A stretch of 64,000 nucleotides of DNA from assembly GCA_052161625.1 (NCBI GenBank), contig CP197412.1; one strand, given 5' to 3'. Shown here in pieces: positions 54,472 through 63,069 of this stretch. The stretch's first letter is position 1. Every line of letters starts with the position of its first letter. A program made the translations under genes and the position numbers. The notes beneath the pieces are model-generated. The model was not told the DNA's origin. It was given only the letters and a program-made list of their open reading frames with translations, and made no database searches. This DNA is from JBKCUI01 sp052161625. GTDB lineage: Bacteria > Planctomycetota > Planctomycetia > Pirellulales > Pirellulaceae.

Positions 54472-54900
54472 TCAAAGAAGGAGTCGCGTGGTGCGATTCC
54501 CGTTGGCCAGCGAAGGAGCGATCAGGGGGCTAGCAACGCTGGAATCCGGGATGGGGATCCATTGGAAGTCAGCCCATTGTTGCACAACGCAGAGTGGTTC
54601 GGCGTCGGAGCCTGCGATCGAAGTCCCCGCGAGTGCGACGGACGGTTCGAATGGGACCGCTTCGGCGTTCGCATTGGAAGCGAGGAGAATCGAGATCCAG
54701 TGAACATGGACTTCGGAATCCTCGACACCTTGGTGTTCGGACGCCGGGGTGTTTTGGAGATGCGCTAGGAGAGCGGGGTGTTTCGAAACCTCCGACGAGT
54801 TCGTCGGGTGGGCATCGAGCATGGGGAGGGGCAATCCGGACAGAACGATCGCGCAGAAAAAGAGAGCGAGTGATCGAACGCGGGAAACCAGATACGACAT
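54472..54900 (-). CDS. small exported protein upstream of the metal efflux genes
   Basis: A 142-residue protein with a signal peptide ('LALFFCAIVLSGLPLP', cleavage near 'MLDAHP'). The mature part has scattered His ('EHQGVEDSEVHVHW') and one Cys, and no known domain. Its position (214 bp before czcB, same strand) parallels small CzcI-like exported proteins of proteobacterial czc operons, but sequence similarity to CzcI is not evident. The role is inferred from position only. Confidence 0.5.
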   Translation of the reverse strand: MSYLVSRVRSLALFFCAIVLSGLPLPMLDAHPTNSSEVSKHPALLAHLQNTPASEHQGVEDSEVHVHWISILLASNANAEAVPFEPSVALAGTSIAGSDAEPLCVVQQWADFQWIPIPDSSVASPLIAPSLANGNRTTRLLL

Positions 54901-54954
54901 AGATGGCGAAACCTCTGCAGTGCAATATAGCTCGCAGGAGTCTGGAAGTCACTT

Positions 54955-54989
54955 AAAAAAGAAGAGCCAAGGCATTTGCCTTGGCTCTT
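54955..54989 (-). terminator. Rho-independent terminator of fae
   Basis: On the minus strand, an 11-bp perfect stem (aagagccaagg / ccttggctctt) is followed by a C-TTTTTT run. It lies 55 bp after the fae stop, separating fae from the efflux genes. Confidence 0.9.
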
Positions 54990-55043
54990 GGATGGAGGTT
55001 GACCCTTGCAAGACCATCGACCGTAGGGATCGATGGGAGGGGG

Positions 55044-55541
55044 CTAGAACCCTTTGAACGGGTGGGAAGCGGAGTCCTTTTGGTCGATCATTTGCTGGAC
55101 GGTTGGGAGGCCTTTCATCGCGTTGGAGATGGCATCCTTGGTCGCTTGGTAGTTGTATTCGTAGATCTTTTTGTCGTCGCTAGCGGCTGGGTGGATGAAT
55201 ACACCGCAGACGATGACGAGGTTTTCGGCTTGATCTTTGGGGATCGCGCCAGCGGCGACGCTATCCGCGACGGCTTTCGCGACGGCGTATTGGGCCGGTC
55301 CGAACATTTGAACCGCTTGCTTCATTCCCTTGATGGTCACTTTGGTGATCATCACGGTGCTTGGCTTGACGGCGACGTTGGGGGTGAGAACAGCGAGCAG
55401 GTTGGTGTGGCCATTGCTTTGGTTTGCGAGCGCGTTGGCGAAAGCGACGCCCACAGGGCCTTCTTTGCTGCCGATCATGAGGTCGATGTGTGCAATTTCA
55501 TTGCCTTCGCCTACCAGTGCTTCGCCGACGTACATGGACAT
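55044..55541 (-). CDS. fae: formaldehyde-activating enzyme
   Basis: Condenses formaldehyde with tetrahydromethanopterin to methylene-H4MPT in archaeal-type C1 metabolism. The 165-residue protein has 'YVGEALVGEGNEIAHIDL' with the catalytic His H18, 'LLAVLTPNVAVKPSTVM', 'AVQMFGPAQYAVAKAV' and 'YNYQATKDAI', all matching Fae of methylotrophs. The start is the ATG at 55541; a frame open further upstream has no family match. It is monocistronic, with its own terminator, and no other H4MPT pathway gene is in the window. Confidence 0.93.
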   Translation of the reverse strand: MSMYVGEALVGEGNEIAHIDLMIGSKEGPVGVAFANALANQSNGHTNLLAVLTPNVAVKPSTVMITKVTIKGMKQAVQMFGPAQYAVAKAVADSVAAGAIPKDQAENLVIVCGVFIHPAASDDKKIYEYNYQATKDAISNAMKGLPTVQQMIDQKDSASHPFKGF

Positions 55542-55875
55542 GGATAAATCCCCAGGGGTGGTTTGGATGGAAAGAATTTCGCGACACGCCGCGATACTGA
55601 ACACGAGAAGGTAGCAAACTGCAACATTTCTGCAATCAGCCCCGGGTTATCGCCCCTCCGTCTCTGCCGGTTTTTCCTAAGAAATCGAAGGGCGTCCGGT
55701 TCATTCCATGGCGAAAACAGTGGAATTTAGCGATTCTGAGTGTAACTTTAGAGGAAGCGCGCGGGCGATCGCCCTTTCGGCACGCCGCTTGCCTGTTTCC
55801 TAAAAATAACCGGTTATCACAGACCGCGGCTTGCTCACAACTTCGTCCATCACCTCCTAATCCATTACGTCAGGT

Positions 55876-56922
55876 ATGACCATGAAGCGGACCCTTTCGA
55901 AACTTGTTTGTCTTTCCTTCCTTTTCTCAGCGTCGGTTCCGTCGGTAAGTGCGTTGGCTTGGGGAGAGGCTCCACCATCGAACGCGCAGACCCAATCCTC
56001 CGCGAAAGATGGTATGGAAGCGACCGCTGCGGGGGGAGCTAAGGGATCGGCTTTGGCGAGTTCAAAGGGAAAGTCGAAGAAAAAGGACGAGCAGCCCGCT
56101 CGTTCCGTCGAGATGTTTCAAGCGATGAAAGATGGCTTGTTGACAGTCGATTACATCGGAAAGGACGCGACGGAGGCGAGCGTTATTTTCAAGAACAAGA
56201 CGGGTGAGCCTCTGGATATCATTCTGCCGGAAACATTTGGTGCTGTCCCGGTGCTGGCGCAAGGCATGGGGATGGGGATGGGTGGAATGGGAATGGGCGG
56301 TATGGGTGGCGGCATGGGTGGAATGGGCGGCATGGGCGGCGGTATGGGAGGCATGGGAGGTGGCATGGGTCAAGGCATGGGGGGTGGCTTTGGCGGCATG
56401 GGTGGTGGCATGGGAGGTATGGGCGGCATGGGAGGCATGGGTGGTGGCATGGGAGGCATGGGGATGGGTGGTGGCATGGGAGGCATGTTCCGCGTTGAGC
56501 CGGACAAAATTCGCAAGGTGGTGGTTCCAACGGTTTGTTTGGAGCACGGAAAGCATGACCCCAATCCTCGCATGAAATACCAAATCGTTCGCTTGAGCGA
56601 CGTGAATGATTCGCCTGTCGTGAACGAGCTTTGCAAAGCGTTGGCGAATCGCAAAGTCAGCCAGAACGTTGCCCAAGCGGCCGCTTGGCACGTCGCCAAT
56701 GGACTGACTTGGCAAGAGTTGGTGAACAAGCCTCGGGTGATTTCACAATACACGGGAACACAATTGTTCTTCTCGCGATTTGAAGTCGAGAACGCAATCC
56801 GATTGGTGGGTTATGCCAATCAACAAGCGGAAGCGTCGGAGGGGTATGACAACGCAGCCCCTCAGACTGGCACCGAAGCGGAATCGATCGGAGAGCAATT
56901 GTCTCGCCAACCAGGCAACTGA
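55876..56922 (+). CDS. exported protein with Gly/Met repeat
   Basis: A 348-residue protein with a signal peptide ('LVCLSFLFSASVPSVSALA'), a charged linker, a domain with 'MFQAMKDGLLTVDYIGKD', a Gly/Met-only repeat (residues 130-204, units GGMGG and GMG), and a C-terminal domain with 'VVVPTVCLEHGKHDPNPRM' and 'AAAWHVANGLTWQELV'. The two flanking domains occur in planctomycete proteins that often lack or vary the repeat, so the repeat looks like an expandable insert. Methionine-rich periplasmic segments can bind Cu(I), but that is only a suggestion. Confidence 0.72.
   Translation: MTMKRTLSKLVCLSFLFSASVPSVSALAWGEAPPSNAQTQSSAKDGMEATAAGGAKGSALASSKGKSKKKDEQPARSVEMFQAMKDGLLTVDYIGKDATEASVIFKNKTGEPLDIILPETFGAVPVLAQGMGMGMGGMGMGGMGGGMGGMGGMGGGMGGMGGGMGQGMGGGFGGMGGGMGGMGGMGGMGGGMGGMGMGGGMGGMFRVEPDKIRKVVVPTVCLEHGKHDPNPRMKYQIVRLSDVNDSPVVNELCKALANRKVSQNVAQAAAWHVANGLTWQELVNKPRVISQYTGTQLFFSRFEVENAIRLVGYANQQAEASEGYDNAAPQTGTEAESIGEQLSRQPGN
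56263..56487 (+). repeat. Gly/Met-coding low-complexity repeat
   Basis: About 225 bp of ggc/ggt/ggg/gga and atg codons, almost free of other residues (one Q, one F). Codon choice for Gly varies, so protein-level selection is likely to keep it. Confidence 0.9.
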
Positions 56923-56970
56923 TATTCGTCGCACCGTCCAATCGGTGACTTGAACGAGTCGTGTACAATA

Positions 56971-56999
56971 CAAGGCCGCTGTTTCGCAGCGGCCTTGTT
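56971..56999 (+). terminator. probable terminator after the Gly/Met protein
   Basis: Perfect 11-bp stem caaggccgctg / cagcggccttg with a tttcg loop, followed by 'ttg'. The T-run is short, so strength is uncertain. Confidence 0.75.
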
Positions 57000-57067
57000 G
57001 CATTTACCCTTTGAGTTGCATCTCCGTGAGCGTGGGTCGTTCGCGATCCGATTTTGAGGTTTTAGCG

Positions 57068-58009
57068 ATGTCCTTTGAACAGCAGATCCTTTTGCAGAGG
57101 ATCCTCCTCCCGGGGCTAGCATCCATCCTCGGTTGCTGGCTTTTACTTTCATCGAAGAGCGAATCCGGCGGGAATGAAGACGCCAGCTATCCCCATGCGC
57201 GGTGGAAAACCTTGCTCGGCTGCCTCCTCATCGGCGGCTCTCTGTTGGTGTCAGATTTTTGGCAGCGAGATCTTTTGTGGGATCCGGCGGCTTGGACGTC
57301 TTGGACTGCCAACTACCGATGGCAGTGGATGATATGGGGCATCCCGGGTGCTGTTTTGGGGCTTGGATTGCTTCGTGTTTTTTCCATCAGTGAGCGGGAG
57401 CAAGCCGCTTTGGCTTGGCCAGCTCTCTGTCTCCTTTCGATAGGCACTCATTATCTGGCCATCTTCGAACCCGATACATGGCCGAATTGGTTGATCCCGA
57501 TGTTCCATGCGATCTTGATCGGGTCGGCCGCCAGCATTCTGAATATCGCTTCGCTCCATTCCATGGTTGCGACTGGGGCCTCGCGCTGGAGTTCCTTGAT
57601 CCTGTTGGCCCAACTCGGTTGTGTGGCAGCGATCGCAGTGCAATCCTACGCCAGTCTCGGAGAATGGGTCCTAACGGGTATTGGTATTACGCTGGGTGCC
57701 ACCTGTGTCTCCTTTTTCTATTCAGCAAAATCCCGACTGTTCGGAGTTTGGCCATTGGCTGTTGTACTTTATCCCATCGTCATTAGCGCGTCGGCGAGTC
57801 TCCTGTTAACTGGGTATTTTCGATCTCGCCCCCTCCCAATTGGGCTCACCGGTGTTGTCTTGTTCTTGCCAACATTGGTCGCGTTTCTTGACTTTGTCTA
57901 TGGTCGCTATGGCCGGGTCTGGTTTCGGGTCGCATTGGCTGCAGTGACTTGTATCGCTGTCCTGGTTGCTGTTATCTTCATGACGGAACCCTTTAAATCC
58001 GAATGGTAG
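57068..58009 (+). CDS. polytopic membrane protein of unknown function
   Basis: A 313-residue protein with about nine hydrophobic helices and short loops. The ATG at 57068 ('MSFEQQILLQRILLPG') is preferred over a GTG-type frame from 57011. It has no catalytic or binding motif that I can recognise. It stands 11 bp before ogt, so the two may be co-transcribed. Confidence 0.68.
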   Translation: MSFEQQILLQRILLPGLASILGCWLLLSSKSESGGNEDASYPHARWKTLLGCLLIGGSLLVSDFWQRDLLWDPAAWTSWTANYRWQWMIWGIPGAVLGLGLLRVFSISEREQAALAWPALCLLSIGTHYLAIFEPDTWPNWLIPMFHAILIGSAASILNIASLHSMVATGASRWSSLILLAQLGCVAAIAVQSYASLGEWVLTGIGITLGATCVSFFYSAKSRLFGVWPLAVVLYPIVISASASLLLTGYFRSRPLPIGLTGVVLFLPTLVAFLDFVYGRYGRVWFRVALAAVTCIAVLVAVIFMTEPFKSEW

Positions 58010-58020
58010 GATCGATTGCT

Positions 58021-58590
58021 ATGCATAGCACCGAATGGATGGAAAGCCCGATCGGCATGATCGCGATTACTTGCGAGTCGAACGAAGTTGTCGGTATCCA
58101 TTTTCGCGACCAACGCGATTGCCCGGCGAATGTCCGCAACGCAGCTTCCCGCACCGCAGCTTCCCGCACCGATTGTGATCTTAGCCACTCGCTGCACCGA
58201 AGAGTTATCGAGCAGTTGTTCGAGTATTTCGAGGGTTCACGAACTGAGTTCGATTTCCCCATCCGCTTTGTGGGTACCGAGTTTCAAAAGCGTGTTTGGG
58301 AGGAGCTTCTCACAATTCCATACGGGGAAACCTGTTCCTACCAAACCATTGCCGAGCAGATCGGAGCGGTTCGTGCGGTCCGTGCAGTAGGGGGAGCGAT
58401 TGGAAAGAATCCGCTTTCCATTGTTGCTCCTTGTCATCGAGTGCTGGGCAAGGACCGAACGTTGACCGGCTATGCAGGAGGGCTGGATCGCAAGAGATAT
58501 TTGTTGCAGCGAGAGTCGCCTCAAGGTGTCGGGGTATGGAAGGAAGTTCGTGCGGTGTCCATCCAAGCTGAGGTAATGGAGTGCCGATAA
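58021..58590 (+). CDS. ogt: methylated-DNA--protein-cysteine methyltransferase
   Basis: Suicide repair of O6-alkylguanine. The 189-residue protein has the helix-turn-helix/Arg-finger block 'GAVRAVRAVGGAIGKNP' and the acceptor Cys C138 in 'VAPCHRVLG'. An exact 15-bp tandem duplication adds an 'AASRT' copy to the N-terminal domain. A second in-frame ATG at 58003 would overlap the previous gene; 58021 is chosen because it follows that stop. Confidence 0.9.
   Translation: MHSTEWMESPIGMIAITCESNEVVGIHFRDQRDCPANVRNAASRTAASRTDCDLSHSLHRRVIEQLFEYFEGSRTEFDFPIRFVGTEFQKRVWEELLTIPYGETCSYQTIAEQIGAVRAVRAVGGAIGKNPLSIVAPCHRVLGKDRTLTGYAGGLDRKRYLLQRESPQGVGVWKEVRAVSIQAEVMECR
58141..58170 (+). repeat. exact 15-bp in-frame tandem duplication
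   Basis: Unit gcagcttcccgcacc twice (58141-58155, 58156-58170), coding AASRT twice in the N-terminal domain of ogt. Confidence 0.95.
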
Positions 58591-58889
58591 ACGCAGACTC
58601 GCCGACTCGGTTTTGGATTCTCGCGGCCCTATTGCTGGTATCGGGATATTTAGCGGTGGGCTTTTCGGGAGTCGTCCTTTCTTTTTGGGTGCTTCTTTTT
58701 TGGTACTCCCTTTGGCGCAGGCCTTGTCGGTACGAGATGTTGTTGCTGAGTTTGGTGGGACTGGCGGGCGGGATGATGTTTATTCCGGTATCCCTTTGGT
58801 CCGCCACTCGACCGATCTTGCTCATCGGCTTTGGACTATTGAGCTTGTCTCCATGGCTCAGTTCAATTGCTCTTCGATCGACTCCCTAG
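58581..58889 (+). CDS. small three-helix membrane protein
   Basis: A 102-residue hydrophobic protein starting at a GTG that overlaps the ogt stop by 10 bp, with an SD-like 'gaggtaatgg' before it. Three hydrophobic helices (about 10-35, 50-70 and 75-95). Family unknown. Coupling to ogt is suggested by the overlap. The 267 bp after it hold nothing recognisable. Confidence 0.5.
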   Translation: MPINADSPTRFWILAALLLVSGYLAVGFSGVVLSFWVLLFWYSLWRRPCRYEMLLLSLVGLAGGMMFIPVSLWSATRPILLIGFGLLSLSPWLSSIALRSTP

Positions 58890-59156
58890 GCCAGTATCGC
58901 TCGTATGCGCGAGCCGTTCCATTCGCCATGGCGCGATCGGTGGCTTCGAAATCGTATAAAACACGGAAGCGATGGTTAAGGAATGGTTAAGGATGATGGA
59001 TTCGTTAGCAAACGATGAAGCTTGTGTGAATTCGACTCGTTATCCATAGCGGCTAAACCAACCGTGGGTAAATTCCTCAACCGCTGACGAAATGAGCCTC
59101 GTAATTGGCTTGGGTCAGCCAGTTCGGAGTCTTTTCTTTGAGGTTGGTAAGAGGTT

Positions 59157-60320
59157 ATGAAACGAAGTTTCTTTGCTCAACGAAAGTCGCGTGGGTTCAC
59201 GTTGGTTGAGCTCTTGGTCGTGATTGCCATCATCGGTATTTTGGTTGGGTTGTTGCTCCCAGCCGTGCAAGCTGCGCGAGAGGCCGCTCGTCGCATGCAA
59301 TGCTCCAACAATTTGAAGCAAATTGGATTGGCTGTCCACAACTTCGAGTCGGCGGCTCGCAAGTTACCTCACAGTGGTCAGTGCGATTCGACCGGATCGA
59401 ATACCACGACCTACATGATCCACTCCACCGCCACGTTGCTCCTGCCTTACATCGAGCAGAACAACGTCTATCAACTTTTCAATCATGACGCCGACCCACG
59501 GCAGTCTGCAACTTATTCGGCCACCCAGAGCGGCAGCATTCTCATTGCCAACGGTTCCGCTCAGCTGCACCGCGATGCGAAGGGTTACTCCTACGACGAC
59601 ACCGCATTCCCCGCGGGCCAGCAAGCGGCCAAGGCGAAGATCCCGACCTTCATTTGCCCATCCGCTCCTATCTCCAACGATGCGCGGGATCCCGTGCATA
59701 GCTTCGGTGGATTCGATTACATGTTCGTGGCGTTGTCGGACGTCGATGCTCGCCCTTCGTCGCCAACCTATCTCATGCGTACCCCCACCACGCCGCTTGC
59801 CGATTGGACTGCGCAAGTCGTCAGTGGGATGTTGAATTGCGATGGTGGTGGAATCGGTCGTGTGACCGACGGGACTTCGAACACGATTCTCTGCGTCGAG
59901 GATGCGTCGCGAGCCCACCCGGCTGTCGGATCGTTTGGCGCCCAATCGGCTCGACGTTCACCCACTCCAACCTCGCGAGCGGTGGTCGAAGCCGCTCCGT
60001 TCCCAGTTGGAAATCGTCGCGTTCACGCTTGGGCAGATCCCGATGCGTGCTCGAATGGTTTCTCGGGACCGAGCAACGCAACCGGAACCCGGATCGCCAA
60101 GATTAACAATTACAAGCAACCGATTGGCGGGCCTGCTGAATGCCGATGGTCTGTGAACAACTGCGGTCCTAATGACGAGCCGTTCGCATTCCATACCGGT
60201 GGCGTGAACATCGTCATGGGTGACGGATCGGTTCGGTTCACCTCGGACAACACCGACACCCTCATCGTCAAGTGGCTTGTCGGCGCATCGGACGGAAACG
60301 TCATCAACAGCCAAGAGTAG
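59157..60320 (+). CDS. DUF1559 prepilin-type protein
   Basis: Planctomycete-typical pseudopilin-like protein, 387 residues. The N-terminus 'RGFTLVELLVVIAIIGILVG' is a type II/IV prepilin signal with the F/E boundary for prepilin peptidase, followed by 'AAREAARRMQCSNNLKQIGLA' (quoted in part: 'AAREAARRMQC'). The C-terminal block has 'FHTGGVNIVMGDGSVRF', the H-x-G-G...DG motif of DUF1559. The prepilin peptidase-like gene at 8024 could process it (inference). Planctomycetes carry many paralogues with unknown roles. Confidence 0.92.
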   Translation: MKRSFFAQRKSRGFTLVELLVVIAIIGILVGLLLPAVQAAREAARRMQCSNNLKQIGLAVHNFESAARKLPHSGQCDSTGSNTTTYMIHSTATLLLPYIEQNNVYQLFNHDADPRQSATYSATQSGSILIANGSAQLHRDAKGYSYDDTAFPAGQQAAKAKIPTFICPSAPISNDARDPVHSFGGFDYMFVALSDVDARPSSPTYLMRTPTTPLADWTAQVVSGMLNCDGGGIGRVTDGTSNTILCVEDASRAHPAVGSFGAQSARRSPTPTSRAVVEAAPFPVGNRRVHAWADPDACSNGFSGPSNATGTRIAKINNYKQPIGGPAECRWSVNNCGPNDEPFAFHTGGVNIVMGDGSVRFTSDNTDTLIVKWLVGASDGNVINSQE

Positions 60321-60351
60321 TCATACCGATACGTGGAAACCCCTTCGATCG

Positions 60352-60377
60352 CTGGGCGAGGCTTCAACCTCGCCCGG
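60352..60377 (+). terminator. hairpin between DUF1559 gene and lipoprotein gene
   Basis: A 10-bp stem (one G-T pair) ctgggcgagg / cctcgcccgg with a 6-nt loop, followed by a weakly T-rich stretch. It could act as a terminator or attenuator, or as an mRNA processing or stability site, between the two genes. Confidence 0.6.
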
Positions 60378-60400
60378 CGATTCTTATTCAGGAACCGAAA

Positions 60401-60775
60401 ATGCGAATCAAAGAAGGTAACTTGTTGTTGATCTTCGTCATCGGCTTGATGGTCGGTTGCGGCCCATCGATTCAATCCGTTGGCACTGTTGAAAAGGTGC
60501 AAGGGAAGGTTATCGGCGGAGACGGTGCACCGATTGGTAATGTTCTCGTGATCCTTCAACCGACGGAGAATGGTTACGTGACGGAGATGGAAGCGGATGC
60601 GAAAGGAGCTTTTGAAGGAGAGCTCATACCTGGCAAATACGTCTACTACTTCGCACCTTCCAAGAAGTCGAAGGCCGCGATGCCAAAGACCATCAGCGCA
60701 CCATTCACCGAGCCGAAGATGGAACATATGGTCGAGGTCAAAGCTGGCGCGGAGATCGTTTGCAAAGCAGAGTGA
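60401..60775 (+). CDS. small carboxypeptidase-regulatory-like lipoprotein
   Basis: A 124-residue lipoprotein with lipobox 'LMVGC' (C20). The mature part has the beta-sandwich pattern of a carboxypeptidase regulatory-like domain ('VQGKVIGGDGAPIGNVLVILQ', quoted in part: 'GKVIGGDGAPIGNV', then 'GAFEGELIPGKYVYYF'). Such proteins commonly follow DUF1559 genes in planctomycetes, and a hairpin separates the two here. Confidence 0.75.
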   Translation: MRIKEGNLLLIFVIGLMVGCGPSIQSVGTVEKVQGKVIGGDGAPIGNVLVILQPTENGYVTEMEADAKGAFEGELIPGKYVYYFAPSKKSKAAMPKTISAPFTEPKMEHMVEVKAGAEIVCKAE

Positions 60776-60816
60776 TCGGGTAGTCGTTCGAGAATAATCG
60801 CGAGAGCGATATTCGC

Positions 60817-61431
60817 TCAAACCGATTTGATAAACCGCGATCGATATACAGGCAATCCGTTCCGGCGGGTCCGTCGCTCGAAGTGCGTTCGGTAGTCCAT
60901 GTCATGCGTGGAGGCAGGCTCGCTCACAAAGAGCGGGCCCTCCAACCGCGTGACCTGATCGATCAACTCCAGCGTCAGTTCGTAATAATCGAGTACATCG
61001 GTCCAGAAATGGAGCTCGCCATGGGGCTTGAGAATCCGCTCGATGTTTCGAAGCGAGTCTTCGTTGAGCACTCTCCGCTTTTTGTGTTTCGCTTTCCACC
61101 ACGGATCGGGGAAGTAGACATGCACAGCGTGGATCGAATCCGCTGCGACGTCTTGATCGATCACAGCGACCGCGTCGCAGGCGAAAAATCGAAGATTCGC
61201 TAATCCGGTCTTTTCTACTTTGGCTTGGCATTCCCAAGCATATTTCGCGGCTAGTTCCAGTCCGATGTAGCGTGTTTCCGGATGTAAGGGGGACTGGTTC
61301 ATCAAGAACAGTCCCTTTCCTGAGCCGATTTCCAGCTCCAAACGAGCGTCGGTGTTCAGCCAATCTTTTAGGATTTGTTCGTCTTCGGAGCGATAGAATC
61401 GCCCTCGCATCGCTGGCTCGTCTTGTTGCAT
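60817..61431 (-). CDS. trmB: tRNA (guanine-N7-)-methyltransferase
   Basis: SAM-dependent methylation of G46 in tRNA. The 204-residue Rossmann protein has 'LELEIGSGKGLFL' (SAM site) and 'VHVYFPDPWWKAKHKKRRV' (catalytic 'PDPW' block; quoted in part: 'YFPDPWWKAKHKKRR'). Length is normal. It is convergent with the lipoprotein gene and 202 bp upstream of the Gfo/Idh gene, facing away. Confidence 0.94.
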   Translation of the reverse strand: MQQDEPAMRGRFYRSEDEQILKDWLNTDARLELEIGSGKGLFLMNQSPLHPETRYIGLELAAKYAWECQAKVEKTGLANLRFFACDAVAVIDQDVAADSIHAVHVYFPDPWWKAKHKKRRVLNEDSLRNIERILKPHGELHFWTDVLDYYELTLELIDQVTRLEGPLFVSEPASTHDMDYRTHFERRTRRNGLPVYRSRFIKSV

Positions 61432-61633
61432 AGGAATTTTGATGGGTTATAACCGTACGTCCTGTGTTGGGGATTCCCCCGAGGATGTTAAAGAATTCCT
61501 CACAGGATAAGCGTTTTCGGTCTATTCGAAAGCCGAATCCCGTTTCCCCATTCCTTTCGATCCCCACCGTTCATGATTTGGGCAGCACCCAAGCGGCCCT
61601 TCTCTTTGTACCTTGCTATTAGGAACGATCACT

Positions 61634-62995
61634 ATGTCGATAGAACATTCCACAGCATCCGACGCGCCATTATCCATTCCGGCATCCATTCCGGCCGTCG
61701 CAGATGCCGCATCGCAATCCGATAGCCCAGAGGGTCGCCGCCAATTTCTGAAGACCTCTGCGACGATGGGAGCTGCTGGGGTAGCCACCTCTTTTCTGAA
61801 CCGATCGGTTCATGCGGCTGGGAGCGACATCATCAAAGTCGGATTGGTCGGCTGCGGAGGTCGAGGGAACGGCGCTGCCAAAGATGCGATGTCCGCAGAT
61901 CCTGGCTGCCGGCTCACGGCGATCGCGGAAGTCTTCTACAACCGACTCGAAGAGGGGAAGAAGCAGCTTTCTAAAACGTTGGGCCCGCAGTACGAAGTTC
62001 CAGATGATCAATGTTTCTCGGGTTGGAATGCTGTCGAGAAGATTCTGGAAACCGACATCGACGTCATTCTCTTGGCGACCCCTCCCGGTTTCCGGCCGAT
62101 GCAAATGGAAGCTGCGATCAACGCGGGCAAGCACGTTTTTTGTGAAAAGCCAGTAGCGGTCGATCCGGTCGGCGTGCGTCGTGTTATGGCGGCATGCGAG
62201 AAAGCGAAAGAAAAGGGGCTCAGTGTCGTGTCGGGGCTCTGTTGGCGATACGACTTGGGTGTGAAAGCCACGATGGAACAAATCCAAAATGGCGCGATCG
62301 GAGAGATCGTTTCGATTCAAGAGAACTATCTCACCTCCACACTTTGGTCGAGGACTCCGAATCCTGATTGGACACCGATGCACCGGCAGGTCCTCAACTG
62401 GCTCTACTACAGCTGGCTCAGCGGAGATCATATCGTCGAGCAATTCATCCACTCGCTCGATAAAGCTATGTGGTTGCACAATGACGAGCCGCCAGTGAAG
62501 TGCTATGGGACGGGTGGTCGGCAAGTCCGGACAGCACCGGAGTTTGGCGACATCTACGATCACTTTTCCATCGTCTACGAATGGGCAAACGGAACACGTT
62601 GCTACGCGGCCACGCGTCAGATGTCTGAATGCTTCAATGAAACCGAAGACTATGTCTACGGCACCGAGGGAACCGCAAAGGTCTTGGCCAATAAGATCAC
62701 CGGCAAAGTCAACTGGAAGTACGAAGGGGAAAAGCCGAGCATGTATTATCTCGAGCATGTCGCCCTCATGAACGCCATTCGTCGCAACGAACCGATCAAC
62801 AACGGCGACTACATGTGCAAGAGCACGCTCATGGCGATTATGGGCCGCGAAGCTGCCTATTCCGGGCAAGTGATCAAGTGGGATGATGCGATGAAGAGCG
62901 ATCTAAAGTTAGGACCAGACAAGGTCACCGATTGGGGGGATGCTCCCACCCCCGAGGTACGTATGCCGGGGCGATATAAGTTCACCGATGCGTAA
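61634..62995 (+). CDS. TAT-exported Gfo/Idh/MocA-family oxidoreductase
   Basis: A 453-residue protein. Residues 35-40 read RRQFLK followed by a hydrophobic stretch, a twin-arginine signal. A Rossmann domain follows ('VGLVGCGGRGNGAA' for NAD(P) binding) and the catalytic 'EKPVAVDP' Lys-Pro motif. TAT export with cofactor is common in planctomycete members. The substrate is probably a sugar or inositol derivative (family inference). An exact 12-bp duplication coding 'SIPA' lies in the signal region. The ATG at 61634 is chosen over an upstream TTG. Confidence 0.85.
   Translation: MSIEHSTASDAPLSIPASIPAVADAASQSDSPEGRRQFLKTSATMGAAGVATSFLNRSVHAAGSDIIKVGLVGCGGRGNGAAKDAMSADPGCRLTAIAEVFYNRLEEGKKQLSKTLGPQYEVPDDQCFSGWNAVEKILETDIDVILLATPPGFRPMQMEAAINAGKHVFCEKPVAVDPVGVRRVMAACEKAKEKGLSVVSGLCWRYDLGVKATMEQIQNGAIGEIVSIQENYLTSTLWSRTPNPDWTPMHRQVLNWLYYSWLSGDHIVEQFIHSLDKAMWLHNDEPPVKCYGTGGRQVRTAPEFGDIYDHFSIVYEWANGTRCYAATRQMSECFNETEDYVYGTEGTAKVLANKITGKVNWKYEGEKPSMYYLEHVALMNAIRRNEPINNGDYMCKSTLMAIMGREAAYSGQVIKWDDAMKSDLKLGPDKVTDWGDAPTPEVRMPGRYKFTDA
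61672..61695 (+). repeat. exact 12-bp in-frame tandem duplication
   Basis: Unit atccattccggc twice (61672-61683, 61684-61695), in the N-terminal pre-signal region of the oxidoreductase. Confidence 0.9.
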
Positions 62996-63007
62996 AGCCA
63001 TGCGGTT

Positions 63008-63047
63008 GGAACTCCTTATTGCAGGAACTCCATACCGCAGGAACTCC
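63008..63047 (+). repeat. 16-bp degenerate tandem repeat
   Basis: Unit ggaactccttattgca at 63008-63023, a diverged copy at 63024-63039 and the start of a third (ggaactcc). It lies between the oxidoreductase stop and the YbaB-like gene. Confidence 0.8.
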
Positions 63048-63069
63048 CCTTGAAAGACGAGCACGATCC

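Noticed and set aside
56062..56715. His/Ala/Thr-rich open frame opposite the Gly/Met protein
   Set aside because: The apparent His-rich repeat is only the reverse reading of the Gly/Met codons.
61670..62869. 399-codon open frame opposite the Gfo/Idh gene
   Set aside because: Shadow of a gene with TAT signal and NAD-binding motif; no domain of its own.
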